From an uncultured Legionellales bacterium (GTDB lineage Bacteria; Pseudomonadota; Gammaproteobacteria; UBA1113): a stretch of DNA of 7,123 nt. The notes under the pieces are model-generated. The model was not told the origin of the DNA, ran no database searches, and saw only the letters and a list, made by a program, of their open reading frames with translations. The stretch is from the NCBI GenBank assembly GCA_945956945.1, contig CAMFJO010000038.1, positions 1 through 7,123 of the forward strand, in the 5' to 3' direction. Of the stretch, positions 1 to 5,432 are shown piece after piece (positions within the stretch are counted from its first letter, which is position 1; the number at the start of each line of letters is the position of its first letter). The position numbers and the translations under genes are program-made.

Positions 1-125
1 TCCCTCGATTCCCTCATTTTTCGCGTCGACAAACCAAATGTCAACAGACCCTAATTGGGCGATTGGCAATTTATTTTAAAGAAAGAAATCTCTGTCGCTT
101 GCGGCCGAGTTGTTGAACAGGAATA
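1..125. other. Upstream flank with no recognisable gene
   Basis: This stretch precedes the first duplicated cassette. All three forward frames close within it (stops at 52-54, 77-79 and 112-114), so at most the last 16 to 37 codons of a gene entering from the left could be here. None of the three short translations is recognisable. No convincing terminator with a T-tract was seen. There is no similarity to the matching region before the second copy until about position 126. Confidence 0.5.
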
Positions 126-130
126 AATCA

Positions 131-159
131 TTGACAGCGCTATTCTTTTATTTTACCAT
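131..159 (+). promoter_or_regulatory. Sigma70-type promoter of OMP copy 1
   Basis: A perfect -35 box TTGACA (131-136) is followed after 17 nt by TACCAT (154-159), a four-of-six match to TATAAT. The same two boxes with the same spacing occur before the second copy (926-954), while much of the surrounding sequence has changed. That conservation supports a real promoter. Transcription would start near 165-168, giving a leader of about 55 nt. Confidence 0.8.
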
Positions 160-174
160 CGCCTTTCTTCATAA

Positions 175-187
175 CCCCGCCAAGGGG
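175..187 (+). promoter_or_regulatory. Leader mini-hairpin and ribosome binding site, copy 1
   Basis: CCCC (175-178) can pair with GGGG (184-187) around a 5-nt loop in the 5' leader. The same element occurs in copy 2 at 970-982. Downstream, AGGGAG (207-212) is the likely Shine-Dalgarno, 7 nt before the ATG. CCTTTCT (162-168) is complementary to AGAAAGG at 203-209 and 211-217. However, the predicted transcription start lies inside 162-168, so that outer pairing may not exist in the RNA. A regulatory role is inference only. Confidence 0.45.
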
Positions 188-219
188 ATACACAACAATA
201 GCAGAAAGGGAGAAAGGTA

Positions 220-771
220 ATGTCTAAAATATTTAAAATACTGTTCATATTAGGTGCTTTTTCAGCAATGAGCTGTCAAGCAGCTTCCGATGGGGTTTAT
301 ACTGGGATACAAGCAGGTGTCACAGCGGCAGGTACTTCAGGCTCTGTCGGCGATGGATTTTACGGTCATGTACTGCTGGGAGAACAATTTAACCGGTTCT
401 TTGCACTTGAGGTGGGTGGAACAGCGATGCCGCATAATACACTCAACAAAGATGACTGGATAGATAGAGCTTATTTTAATCACATCATTATGGCAGCCTA
501 TACGGTAGATGCTGATGCAAAAGTGATGTTGCCTATCAATGATAAGGTTAATCTCTATCTAAAAGCAGGGCCTTCAATGGCACATACAAAGCTAAGCGCT
601 GATAACAGCGATGATACCTACCAGCGTAATATATTAGTGGCAAATGCCAGTACTGGTGTGAGCGTGGATCTTACAAAACACGTATCAACGGATCTATCCG
701 TCGGTGGAATGAAGGGAGATGATTTTGTTTCTGTCTTTGCGGCTTTGGGTTTTAGTTACCACTTTGTTTAA
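220..771 (+). CDS. Small outer membrane beta-barrel-like protein, copy 1
   Basis: This is a 183-aa protein with an N-terminal signal peptide: K3/K6, a hydrophobic core at about 7-18, and an SCQA-AS type cleavage site near residues 21-22. The mature part has alternating strands such as NRFFALEVGG (58-67), KVMLPINDKVNLYLKAGPS (101-119) and HVSTDLSVGG (154-163). It ends in FSYHFV, close to the C-terminal aromatic signature of outer membrane barrels but with one extra residue after Phe. Size and pattern fit an 8-strand OmpA/opacity-like barrel without a periplasmic domain; family membership is inferred. A lipoprotein is possible (Cys19) but the lipobox (SAMSC) is poor. The gene has its own promoter and terminator and is a paralogue of the gene at 1015-1527. 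Residues 72-90 and 123-137 have no close match there and are probably surface loops. Ligand and function are unknown. Confidence 0.8.
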   Translation: MSKIFKILFILGAFSAMSCQAASDGVYTGIQAGVTAAGTSGSVGDGFYGHVLLGEQFNRFFALEVGGTAMPHNTLNKDDWIDRAYFNHIIMAAYTVDADAKVMLPINDKVNLYLKAGPSMAHTKLSADNSDDTYQRNILVANASTGVSVDLTKHVSTDLSVGGMKGDDFVSVFAALGFSYHFV

Positions 772-794
772 GCATCATGGTTGTGGTTTTTCAA

Positions 795-834
795 AAATCG
801 CCTATTTCACACAGCTGTATGAAATAGGCGATTT
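795..834 (+). terminator. Stem-loop terminator after OMP copy 1
   Basis: A perfect 15-bp inverted repeat (795-809 with 820-834) encloses a 10-nt loop. It starts 23 nt after the stop codon. The T-tract is short and broken on the + strand (ATTTCTATT). On the - strand the stem is followed by TTTTT, so termination may work in both directions. The stem corresponds to the terminator at 1553-1591 with two compensated base-pair changes. Confidence 0.85.
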
Positions 835-840
835 CTATTA

Positions 841-867
841 AAAATACTTAAGCAAGTCTCATTGTCA
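841..867 (+). repeat. Conserved 27-nt tail after terminator, copy 1
   Basis: The pattern is AAAAyACTTrrsCAAGT followed by CTCATyGTCA. It is shared with 1596-1622 and lies directly after the terminator in both copies. The core here is ACTTAAGCAAGT, a near palindrome; in copy 2 it is a perfect one. It marks the 3' end of the duplicated unit. A function beyond that is not evident. Confidence 0.75.
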
Positions 868-925
868 AATATATTCCAAAGTTTCAGCCCTTTCAGACTC
901 ATTTCATATTGGAGAAGGCTAATCA

Positions 926-954
926 TTGACAGTGTTATTTTTTTATTTTACCAT
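926..954 (+). promoter_or_regulatory. Sigma70-type promoter of OMP copy 2
   Basis: TTGACA (926-931), a 17-nt spacer and TACCAT (949-954) are identical in boxes and spacing to the promoter at 131-159. The spacer here is richer in T. Each copy therefore carries its own promoter and can be expressed independently. Confidence 0.8.
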
Positions 955-969
955 GACCTTTCTTAATAA

Positions 970-982
970 CCCCGCCATGGGG
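970..982 (+). promoter_or_regulatory. Leader mini-hairpin and ribosome binding site, copy 2
   Basis: CCCC (970-973) pairs with GGGG (979-982) with the loop GCCAT; the copy 1 loop is GCCAA. AAGGGG (1001-1006) is the Shine-Dalgarno, 8 nt before the ATG at 1015. CCTTTCT (957-963) can pair with AGAAGGG (999-1005) using one G-U pair. Retention of both elements between diverged copies is suggestive but not proof of a regulatory leader. Confidence 0.45.
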
Positions 983-1014
983 AATATATAACAATAGCAG
1001 AAGGGGAAAAAATA

Positions 1015-1527
1015 ATGTCTAAAATATTTAAAATACTATTTATATTGGGTGCTTTTTCAGCAATCAGTTGTCAAGCGGCTTCCGATGGAATGTATACCGG
1101 CGTCCAAGGTGGTATAGTGGGTGCCGATTTTGGCGGCAGTGGTGGTTATGGACGTTTGTTATTAGGAACTCAAGTTAACCGATTTTTTGCTTTTGAAATG
1201 GGAACAACCTTAGTGCCGCATACCGCTGCTGGCAGTGGCGGTTTTCTTGATAATGCGACTGAAGGCAAGGCTTATACGGTAGATGGCGATGTCAAAGTGA
1301 TGTTGCCGATTGGCAGCCGCTTTAATCTGTATGCCAAGGCAGGTCCTTCTGTAGGTTATGTAGAGGCTGATACCAGTGGCATGGCCCTGTTGGCCAATGG
1401 TTCTGTGGGTATGAATCTAGATCTAACCCAACATGTTTCTACGGATTTATCAGTGGGTGTTATGATAGGGCACTCTGATTTTCTCGATGGTTTTGCTGGT
1501 TTAGGGGTTAGTTACCATTTTACTTAA
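1015..1527 (+). CDS. Small outer membrane beta-barrel-like protein, copy 2
   Basis: This is a 170-aa paralogue of the protein at 220-771. The first 25 residues differ at a single position (Met17 to Ile), so the signal peptide and the SCQA-AS cleavage region are preserved. Conserved strand-like segments are VNRFFAFEMG (54-63), AYTVDGDVKVMLPI (86-99), NLYAKAGPS (104-112) and HVSTDLSVG (140-148), with the C-terminus GVSYHFT. The regions between them (36-46, 70-85, 113-125) are Gly/Ser/Ala-rich and differ in length from copy 1, as expected for external loops of a barrel. The protein is 13 residues shorter than copy 1. It is probably an outer membrane protein, possibly with surface-exposed variable loops; its molecular role is unknown. 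It has its own promoter, a good Shine-Dalgarno and a terminator, so it is monocistronic. Confidence 0.8.
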   Translation: MSKIFKILFILGAFSAISCQAASDGMYTGVQGGIVGADFGGSGGYGRLLLGTQVNRFFAFEMGTTLVPHTAAGSGGFLDNATEGKAYTVDGDVKVMLPIGSRFNLYAKAGPSVGYVEADTSGMALLANGSVGMNLDLTQHVSTDLSVGVMIGHSDFLDGFAGLGVSYHFT

Positions 1528-1552
1528 GAGAATTAATCATTCCCGAATCACC

Positions 1553-1595
1553 AAAAGCGCATATTTCCGATTGTATTAAATATGCGCTTTTTGTT
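1553..1595 (+). terminator. Rho-independent terminator after OMP copy 2
   Basis: A perfect 14-bp stem (1553-1566 with 1578-1591) with an 11-nt loop is followed by a T-tract (TTTTTGTT, 1588-1595). It is the counterpart of the stem at 795-834. Pairs T798-A831 and C802-G827 there are replaced here by G1557-C1587 and A1561-T1583. It separates the OMP gene from the proS operon. Confidence 0.92.
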
Positions 1596-1622
1596 AAAAC
1601 ACTTGGCCAAGTCTCATCGTCA
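1596..1622 (+). repeat. Conserved 27-nt tail after terminator, copy 2
   Basis: This matches 841-867 at 22 of 27 positions. It contains the perfect 12-bp palindrome ACTTGGCCAAGT (1601-1612). It ends immediately next to the -35 box of the proS promoter, so in this copy it could also act as an operator for proS; that is speculation. Confidence 0.7.
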
Positions 1623-1651
1623 TTGTAATACCCCCTACTTATTTATATAAT
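1623..1651 (+). promoter_or_regulatory. Promoter of the proS-lysA/dapF-MFS operon
   Basis: TTGTAA (1623-1628, four of six) is followed after 17 nt by a perfect TATAAT (1646-1651). The predicted start near 1658 leaves a leader of roughly 28 nt. A second perfect TATAAT at 1669-1674 has no -35 box at a usual distance, and its start site would lie almost on the ATG, so it is a weaker candidate. Confidence 0.75.
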
Positions 1652-1685
1652 GGCTCGATTAGAGTCATTATAATTTAGGTTATCC

Positions 1686-3185
1686 ATGCAAAAAAGTGCT
1701 ATTAGCCCAACGCGGCAAGAAAATTATCCAGAATGGTATCAACAGGTTATCAGTGAGGCCGATCTAGCCGAAGTATCACCGGTACGAGGTTGTATGGTGA
1801 TTAAGCCCTGGGGATATGCTATCTGGGAACGTCTTCAAAAGATTTTAGATGCCCGCTTAAAAGACACGGGCCATGTTAATGCGTATTTTCCACTGTTAAT
1901 TCCCTTAAGCCAATTAGAACGGGAAGCAAAGCATATAGAAGGTTTTGCCAAAGAATGCGCTGTAGTAACCCACCATCGTCTCATCAGCGATGGCGAAGGT
2001 GGCTTAAAACCCGACGGAACTTTGGAAGAACCCTATGTGATTCGTCCTACCAGCGAAACCATTATCGGCACTATGTACAGTAAATGGATTCAATCCTACC
2101 GAGATTTGCCAGTCTTATTAAATCAATGGGCGAATGTCATGCGCTGGGAAATGCGTACCCGTTTATTTTTACGCACTTCCGAGTTCTTATGGCAAGAAGG
2201 GCATACAGCACATGCCACTGCGGAGGAAGCAGTCGAAGAAACTTTGAAGATTTTAGAGTTGTACCGCTGTTTTGTGGAAGGTGTATTGGCTATGCCGGTC
2301 ATCGTTGGCGAAAAAACAGAAGGCGAACGTTTCCCCGGGGCCGTTAATACTTACTGCATGGAAGCAATGATGCAGGATGGCAAAGCTTTACAAGCCGGTA
2401 CTTCCCATTTCTTAGGGCAAAATTTTGCAAAAGGCTATGATATACAATTTACCGATCAACAAGGGCAGATACAGCATGTATGGACAACGTCCTGGGGTGT
2501 TTCAACGCGGTTAATCGGCGGGCTTATTATGACGCACAGTGATGACAATGGTTTGGTATTGCCGCCGCAATTAGCACCACATCAAATCGTTATTCTGCCT
2601 ATCTACAAAAAAGAAGAAGATAAGCATCGCGTGTTGTCTTTTTGCAAAGATCTGCAAGAAAAATTGCACGCTTTAAACTGGCGTGATGAACGGCTGCGTG
2701 TACACGTGGACATGCGCGACATCGCCGGCGGTGAAAAAAATTGGCAATGGATTAAAAAAGGGGTTCCTGTTCGTTTGGAAATTGGTCCGAGGGATATCGC
2801 TGACAATGCAGTATCTTTGTACCGGCGCGATCAAGCCGTTAAAGAAAGACACAATACAGCCGTTGCAGAATTAAGTCTGATGCTGCCCACTTTACTGGAA
2901 GAAATTCAATGCGGTTTATTTACCCGTGCCGAAAAGTACCGCCACGATCACAGCGTGCATATTCAAAATTTAAAAGAGTTTAATGCATATTTTGAAGAAA
3001 AGAACGAAGGGATCACGGGATTTGCGCATTGTTATGCGGTGGATTCGCCTGAAGTGGAACAATACCTAAAACCATTGAAAGTCAGCGCACGCTGCATTCC
3101 CTTAGAGCAAGATGGCAAAGAAGGTGTGTGTATTTTTACGGGCACAAAAACACGAAATAAGGTTGTTTTTGCCAGAGCCTATTAG
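1686..3185 (+). CDS. proS: Prolyl-tRNA synthetase, short archaeal/eukaryotic-type
   Basis: A 499-aa class II aminoacyl-tRNA synthetase that charges tRNA-Pro with proline in the cytoplasm. Visible are PTSE (121-124), motif 2 with RWE (153-155) and FLRTSEFLWQEGHTAHAT (161-178), and motif 3 GVSTRLIGG (271-279) followed by the HSDDNGLVLPP block (284-294). The anticodon-binding domain follows (about 298-405). The C-terminus ends in FARAY, the terminal Tyr being typical of this ProS type. Only about 115 residues separate motifs 2 and 3, so the INS editing domain of the usual ~570-aa gammaproteobacterial ProS is absent. The C-terminal zinc region seems degraded: Cys449 and Cys482 fit expected ligand places, but Thr485 sits where the VCxxCG motif has its second Cys, and the ACE cysteine is missing (comparison from memory). 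The ATG at 1686 has a modest Shine-Dalgarno (AGGT, 1677-1680). First gene of an operon. Confidence 0.95.
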   Translation: MQKSAISPTRQENYPEWYQQVISEADLAEVSPVRGCMVIKPWGYAIWERLQKILDARLKDTGHVNAYFPLLIPLSQLEREAKHIEGFAKECAVVTHHRLISDGEGGLKPDGTLEEPYVIRPTSETIIGTMYSKWIQSYRDLPVLLNQWANVMRWEMRTRLFLRTSEFLWQEGHTAHATAEEAVEETLKILELYRCFVEGVLAMPVIVGEKTEGERFPGAVNTYCMEAMMQDGKALQAGTSHFLGQNFAKGYDIQFTDQQGQIQHVWTTSWGVSTRLIGGLIMTHSDDNGLVLPPQLAPHQIVILPIYKKEEDKHRVLSFCKDLQEKLHALNWRDERLRVHVDMRDIAGGEKNWQWIKKGVPVRLEIGPRDIADNAVSLYRRDQAVKERHNTAVAELSLMLPTLLEEIQCGLFTRAEKYRHDHSVHIQNLKEFNAYFEEKNEGITGFAHCYAVDSPEVEQYLKPLKVSARCIPLEQDGKEGVCIFTGTKTRNKVVFARAY

Positions 3186-3197
3186 GGGTATTAAGTG
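3184..3197 (+). promoter_or_regulatory. Ribosome binding site deciding the GTG start of lysA-dapF
   Basis: AGGGG (3184-3188) overlaps the proS stop codon and lies 6 nt before the GTG at 3195-3197. The following residues (MDYFLYKDDELYVE) fit the normal start of LysA, which supports this GTG. The overlap of stop codon and binding site suggests translational coupling to proS. Confidence 0.75.
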
Positions 3198-5429
3198 GAT
3201 TATTTTTTATATAAGGATGATGAGCTCTACGTTGAAGAGGTTGCTGTTAGCGACATTGTCAAACAGTATGGGACGCCCTGTTATATCTATTCACAACACA
3301 CTTTAGAGCGTCATTGGCATGCAGTCAGTGAGGTTTTTGCGAAAGAGCCGCATCGTATCTGTTATGCGGTGAAAGCCAATGGTAATTTAGCTCTTTTAAA
3401 GATATTAGCCGATTTGGGAGCAGGTTTTGATATTGTTTCTGGGGGCGAATTAGCACGGGTCTTGATGGCTGGCGCTGATCCTAAAAAAGTAGTGTTTTCA
3501 GGCGTGGGGAAAACAACCGCTGAAATTAAACAGGCTTTATCTGCTGGCATCGCGGTGTTTAATGTAGAATCCATACCTGAAGTTCAGCGTATCAATGATG
3601 TTGCACTTCTCATGGGTAAAATAGCTTCTGTGGCAGTGCGTATTAATCCGGACATAAAAGCGGATACACATCCTTATATTTCTACGGGTTTGGCGAGCAA
3701 TAAATTTGGCATCGACAAAAACGAAGTGATTGGGGTGTATAAAATCATCCAACAGTTGCCTGGGCTCAAAGCGGTAGGAATAGCCTGTCATATCGGTTCG
3801 CAAATTTTAGAAGTGGCGCCTTTTATAGAAGCTTTAAATTGTGTTTTACAATTGGTTACCCTTTTGAAAACACAGGGTATTATTTTACAGCATGTGGATA
3901 TAGGGGGTGGCCTCGGGGTGTGTTATGATACAGAAACACCACCTTCTTTAAGATCCTATGCAGATGCATTACTCGATACTTTAAAACAGCACGCGCCTTA
4001 TCCCTTAGAGTTATGGTTAGAACCTGGTAGAGTGATTGTCGCCAATACGGCCATTCTAGTCGCCAAAGTAGAATATCTAAAAGAGACGGCCAGCAAGACC
4101 TTCGCCATTTTGGATGCAGGTATGACTGATTTGATGCGTCCTGCTTTATACGATGCGCACCATAAAATTATTCCCGTTAAAAAAACGGCAAACAAAGAAG
4201 TTTTACTGGATTTAGTGGGGCCTGTGTGTGAAAGCAGTGATTTTCTAGGAAAAGCCAGATTATTAGCGGTACAAGCAGGCGATCTCATCGCGGTGCGAAC
4301 TGTAGGAGCCTATGGTTTTAGCATGAGTTCTCAGTACAATGCCCGCGGGCGCGCGGCAGAGGTTTTAGTGCACAAAGATAAAATGACCTTAATTAGGCGT
4401 CGTGAAACCACCGCCGATCTGCTGGCGCATGAAATCATTATTTCTGATAGGAATGTAGCAAAAAATTTAGCACTTAAAGTCGACGGGTCGCACAATGCGG
4501 ACGAAAAAGCAAAATTGGTTGAGGTATTTGGGTGTAATTTTTTTCAGTGGCTAATGTCTAAATTGTGTCGTAGAAAAGAAACGCTAGAAAAGAAAAATGA
4601 AAAGAAGCCTTTTGTAAAAATGCAGGCCTTAGGCAATGATTTTGTATTGCTGGATTTGGATGAAAATGCAAGGGTCTGGACCAAAGAAGAAATAAAGCAC
4701 TATTCTAATCGTTATACGGGAATCGGTTTTGATCAGTTGCTCACCGTTAAAAAACAACATGACAATCAGTTTGATTATCATATTTATAATGCGGATGGCG
4801 GTGAGGTAGAACAATGTGGCAATGGTGCACGGGCTGTTGCTTTGTACTTGTGTCGTAAAAACAAAGTGGATACTACAAAGGACATTCATTTGCAAACTTG
4901 CAATCGTGTCATGACTATCCAGCTGTTGGGCGAGGATCGTTTTAAAGTCAATATGGGTAGCCCCGACTTCTCACCGCAAGCATTGCCTTTGGAAATGCCG
5001 GAGCAAAGCAGTTATGAAATTGTTTTAGAAGGCGAAATACATCGTTTTGCAGCATTGTCGATGGGCAATCCACATGCTGTATTACAAGTGCCTGCGGTTG
5101 AAGATGCACCAGTGGCCACCGTCGGAAAATCATTGTGTTTGCATTCGCATTTTCCCCGACAAACCAATGTAGGTTTTATGCAAATTATCAACGAGCACCA
5201 ATTGGCCTTACGTGTTTATGAACGCGGTGTGGGTGAAACACTCGCTTGTGGTAGTGGTGCTTGTGCTGCAGCGGTAATTGCGATACGCGATGGTTATTGT
5301 CGTAGCCCGGTGAGGGTGCAATTACCTGGCGGTGAATTAATAATTCATTGGTTGGGACCCAATGAAACCGTGTGGATGGAAGGTGATGCGCATTGTGTTT
5401 ATGAGGGATTGGTGTGTGAAGAAGAATAG
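3195..5429 (+). CDS. lysA-dapF: LysA-DapF fusion: diaminopimelate decarboxylase / epimerase
   Basis: A 744-aa fusion of the last two enzymes of lysine synthesis. DapF turns LL- into meso-diaminopimelate; PLP-dependent LysA decarboxylates meso-DAP to L-lysine. The N-terminal half (1 to about 416) is a full LysA: YAVKAN with PLP-lysine Lys60, HIGSQI (199-204), GGGLG (237-241), EPGR (276-279), CESSDF with catalytic Cys346, and GAYGF with Tyr373. The C-terminal half (about 473-744) is a full DapF: KMQALGNDF (475-483), NADGGEVEQCGNGAR with Cys541 (532-546), MGNPH with His627, ERGVGETLACGSG with Glu676 and Cys685. The Cys541-Cys685 spacing (144) equals that of E. coli DapF Cys73-Cys217. The linker (about 417-472) matches nothing I know and ends in a Lys/Glu-rich stretch. 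GTG start with AGGGG 6 nt upstream, 9 nt after proS. The linker holds a T7 run and TAATG, so natural fusion, programmed slip or base-call error must be separated. Confidence 0.93.
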   Translation: MDYFLYKDDELYVEEVAVSDIVKQYGTPCYIYSQHTLERHWHAVSEVFAKEPHRICYAVKANGNLALLKILADLGAGFDIVSGGELARVLMAGADPKKVVFSGVGKTTAEIKQALSAGIAVFNVESIPEVQRINDVALLMGKIASVAVRINPDIKADTHPYISTGLASNKFGIDKNEVIGVYKIIQQLPGLKAVGIACHIGSQILEVAPFIEALNCVLQLVTLLKTQGIILQHVDIGGGLGVCYDTETPPSLRSYADALLDTLKQHAPYPLELWLEPGRVIVANTAILVAKVEYLKETASKTFAILDAGMTDLMRPALYDAHHKIIPVKKTANKEVLLDLVGPVCESSDFLGKARLLAVQAGDLIAVRTVGAYGFSMSSQYNARGRAAEVLVHKDKMTLIRRRETTADLLAHEIIISDRNVAKNLALKVDGSHNADEKAKLVEVFGCNFFQWLMSKLCRRKETLEKKNEKKPFVKMQALGNDFVLLDLDENARVWTKEEIKHYSNRYTGIGFDQLLTVKKQHDNQFDYHIYNADGGEVEQCGNGARAVALYLCRKNKVDTTKDIHLQTCNRVMTIQLLGEDRFKVNMGSPDFSPQALPLEMPEQSSYEIVLEGEIHRFAALSMGNPHAVLQVPAVEDAPVATVGKSLCLHSHFPRQTNVGFMQIINEHQLALRVYERGVGETLACGSGACAAAVIAIRDGYCRSPVRVQLPGGELIIHWLGPNETVWMEGDAHCVYEGLVCEEE
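4538..4561 (+). other. T7 run and overlapping TAATG at the LysA/DapF junction
   Basis: T4538-T4544 is a 7-base run read in-frame as the end of Asn448, then Phe449, Phe450 and the first base position before Gln451. Losing one T (or a +1 slip) leads to TAA at 4552-4554, overlapping the in-frame ATG at 4554-4556 (Met454). Gaining one T (or a -1 slip) leads to TAA at 4559-4561. Either would give a separate LysA of about 452-455 aa and a DapF starting at Met454 (291 aa). TAATG stop-start overlaps are typical of separate, coupled genes. No clear Shine-Dalgarno precedes 4554. Confidence 0.6.
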
Positions 5430-5432
5430 AGA

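Larger units (their letters stand above)
126..867 (+). repeat. Tandem duplicated OMP cassette, copy 1
   Basis: This is the first of two direct, diverged copies of a promoter-leader-gene-terminator-tail unit; the second is at 921-1622. Similarity starts at AATCATTGACAG (126-137 here, 921-932 in copy 2). It runs through the promoter, leader and signal peptide codons and ends with the tail at 841-867 (1596-1622 in copy 2). The offset is 795 nt at the 5' end and 755 nt at the 3' end because the second gene is shorter. The copies look like an old tandem gene duplication rather than a mobile element, as no transposase or terminal inverted repeats are visible. Confidence 0.9.
921..1622 (+). repeat. 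Tandem duplicated OMP cassette, copy 2
   Basis: This is the second copy of the unit at 126-867. The order is the same (promoter, leader hairpin, signal-peptide gene, stem-loop, 27-nt tail), and divergence is greatest in the middle of the gene. About 53 nt of unrelated sequence (868-920) separates it from copy 1. Confidence 0.9.

Noticed and set aside
1..79. Possible C-terminal tail of a gene entering from the left (frame 1 to 52-54, or frame 2 to 77-79).
   Set aside because: Both tails are 17-25 residues, not recognisable, and all frames are equally open over this length, so a coding call is not supported.
234..276. Lipoprotein signal in both OMP genes (Cys19 after SAMS/SAIS).
   Set aside because: The -3 residue is Ala rather than Leu/Val/Ile, and a normal signal peptidase I site (CQA-AS) follows at once; barrel-like strands also favour a non-lipidated OMP.
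126..1622. Mobile element or composite transposon formed by the two repeats.
   Set aside because: The repeats are diverged OMP cassettes in direct order, with no transposase, terminal inverted repeats or target-site duplication visible.
1669..1674. Second perfect TATAAT upstream of proS as the main -10 box.
   Set aside because: No -35 box lies 16-18 nt upstream, and the transcript would start a few bases before the ATG, whereas the 1646-1651 box has a matching -35.
2603..2806. Reverse-strand ORF inside proS.
   Set aside because: It is antisense to a clear synthetase gene, with no ribosome binding site and no recognisable protein; it is a shadow ORF.
3112..3306. Forward ORF bridging the proS end and the lysA start.
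   Set aside because: It overlaps two well supported genes in another frame and its translation has no family features.
3998..4288. Reverse-strand 96-codon ORF inside the LysA part.
   Set aside because: It is the mirror of conserved LysA coding sequence, with low-complexity composition and no start signals.
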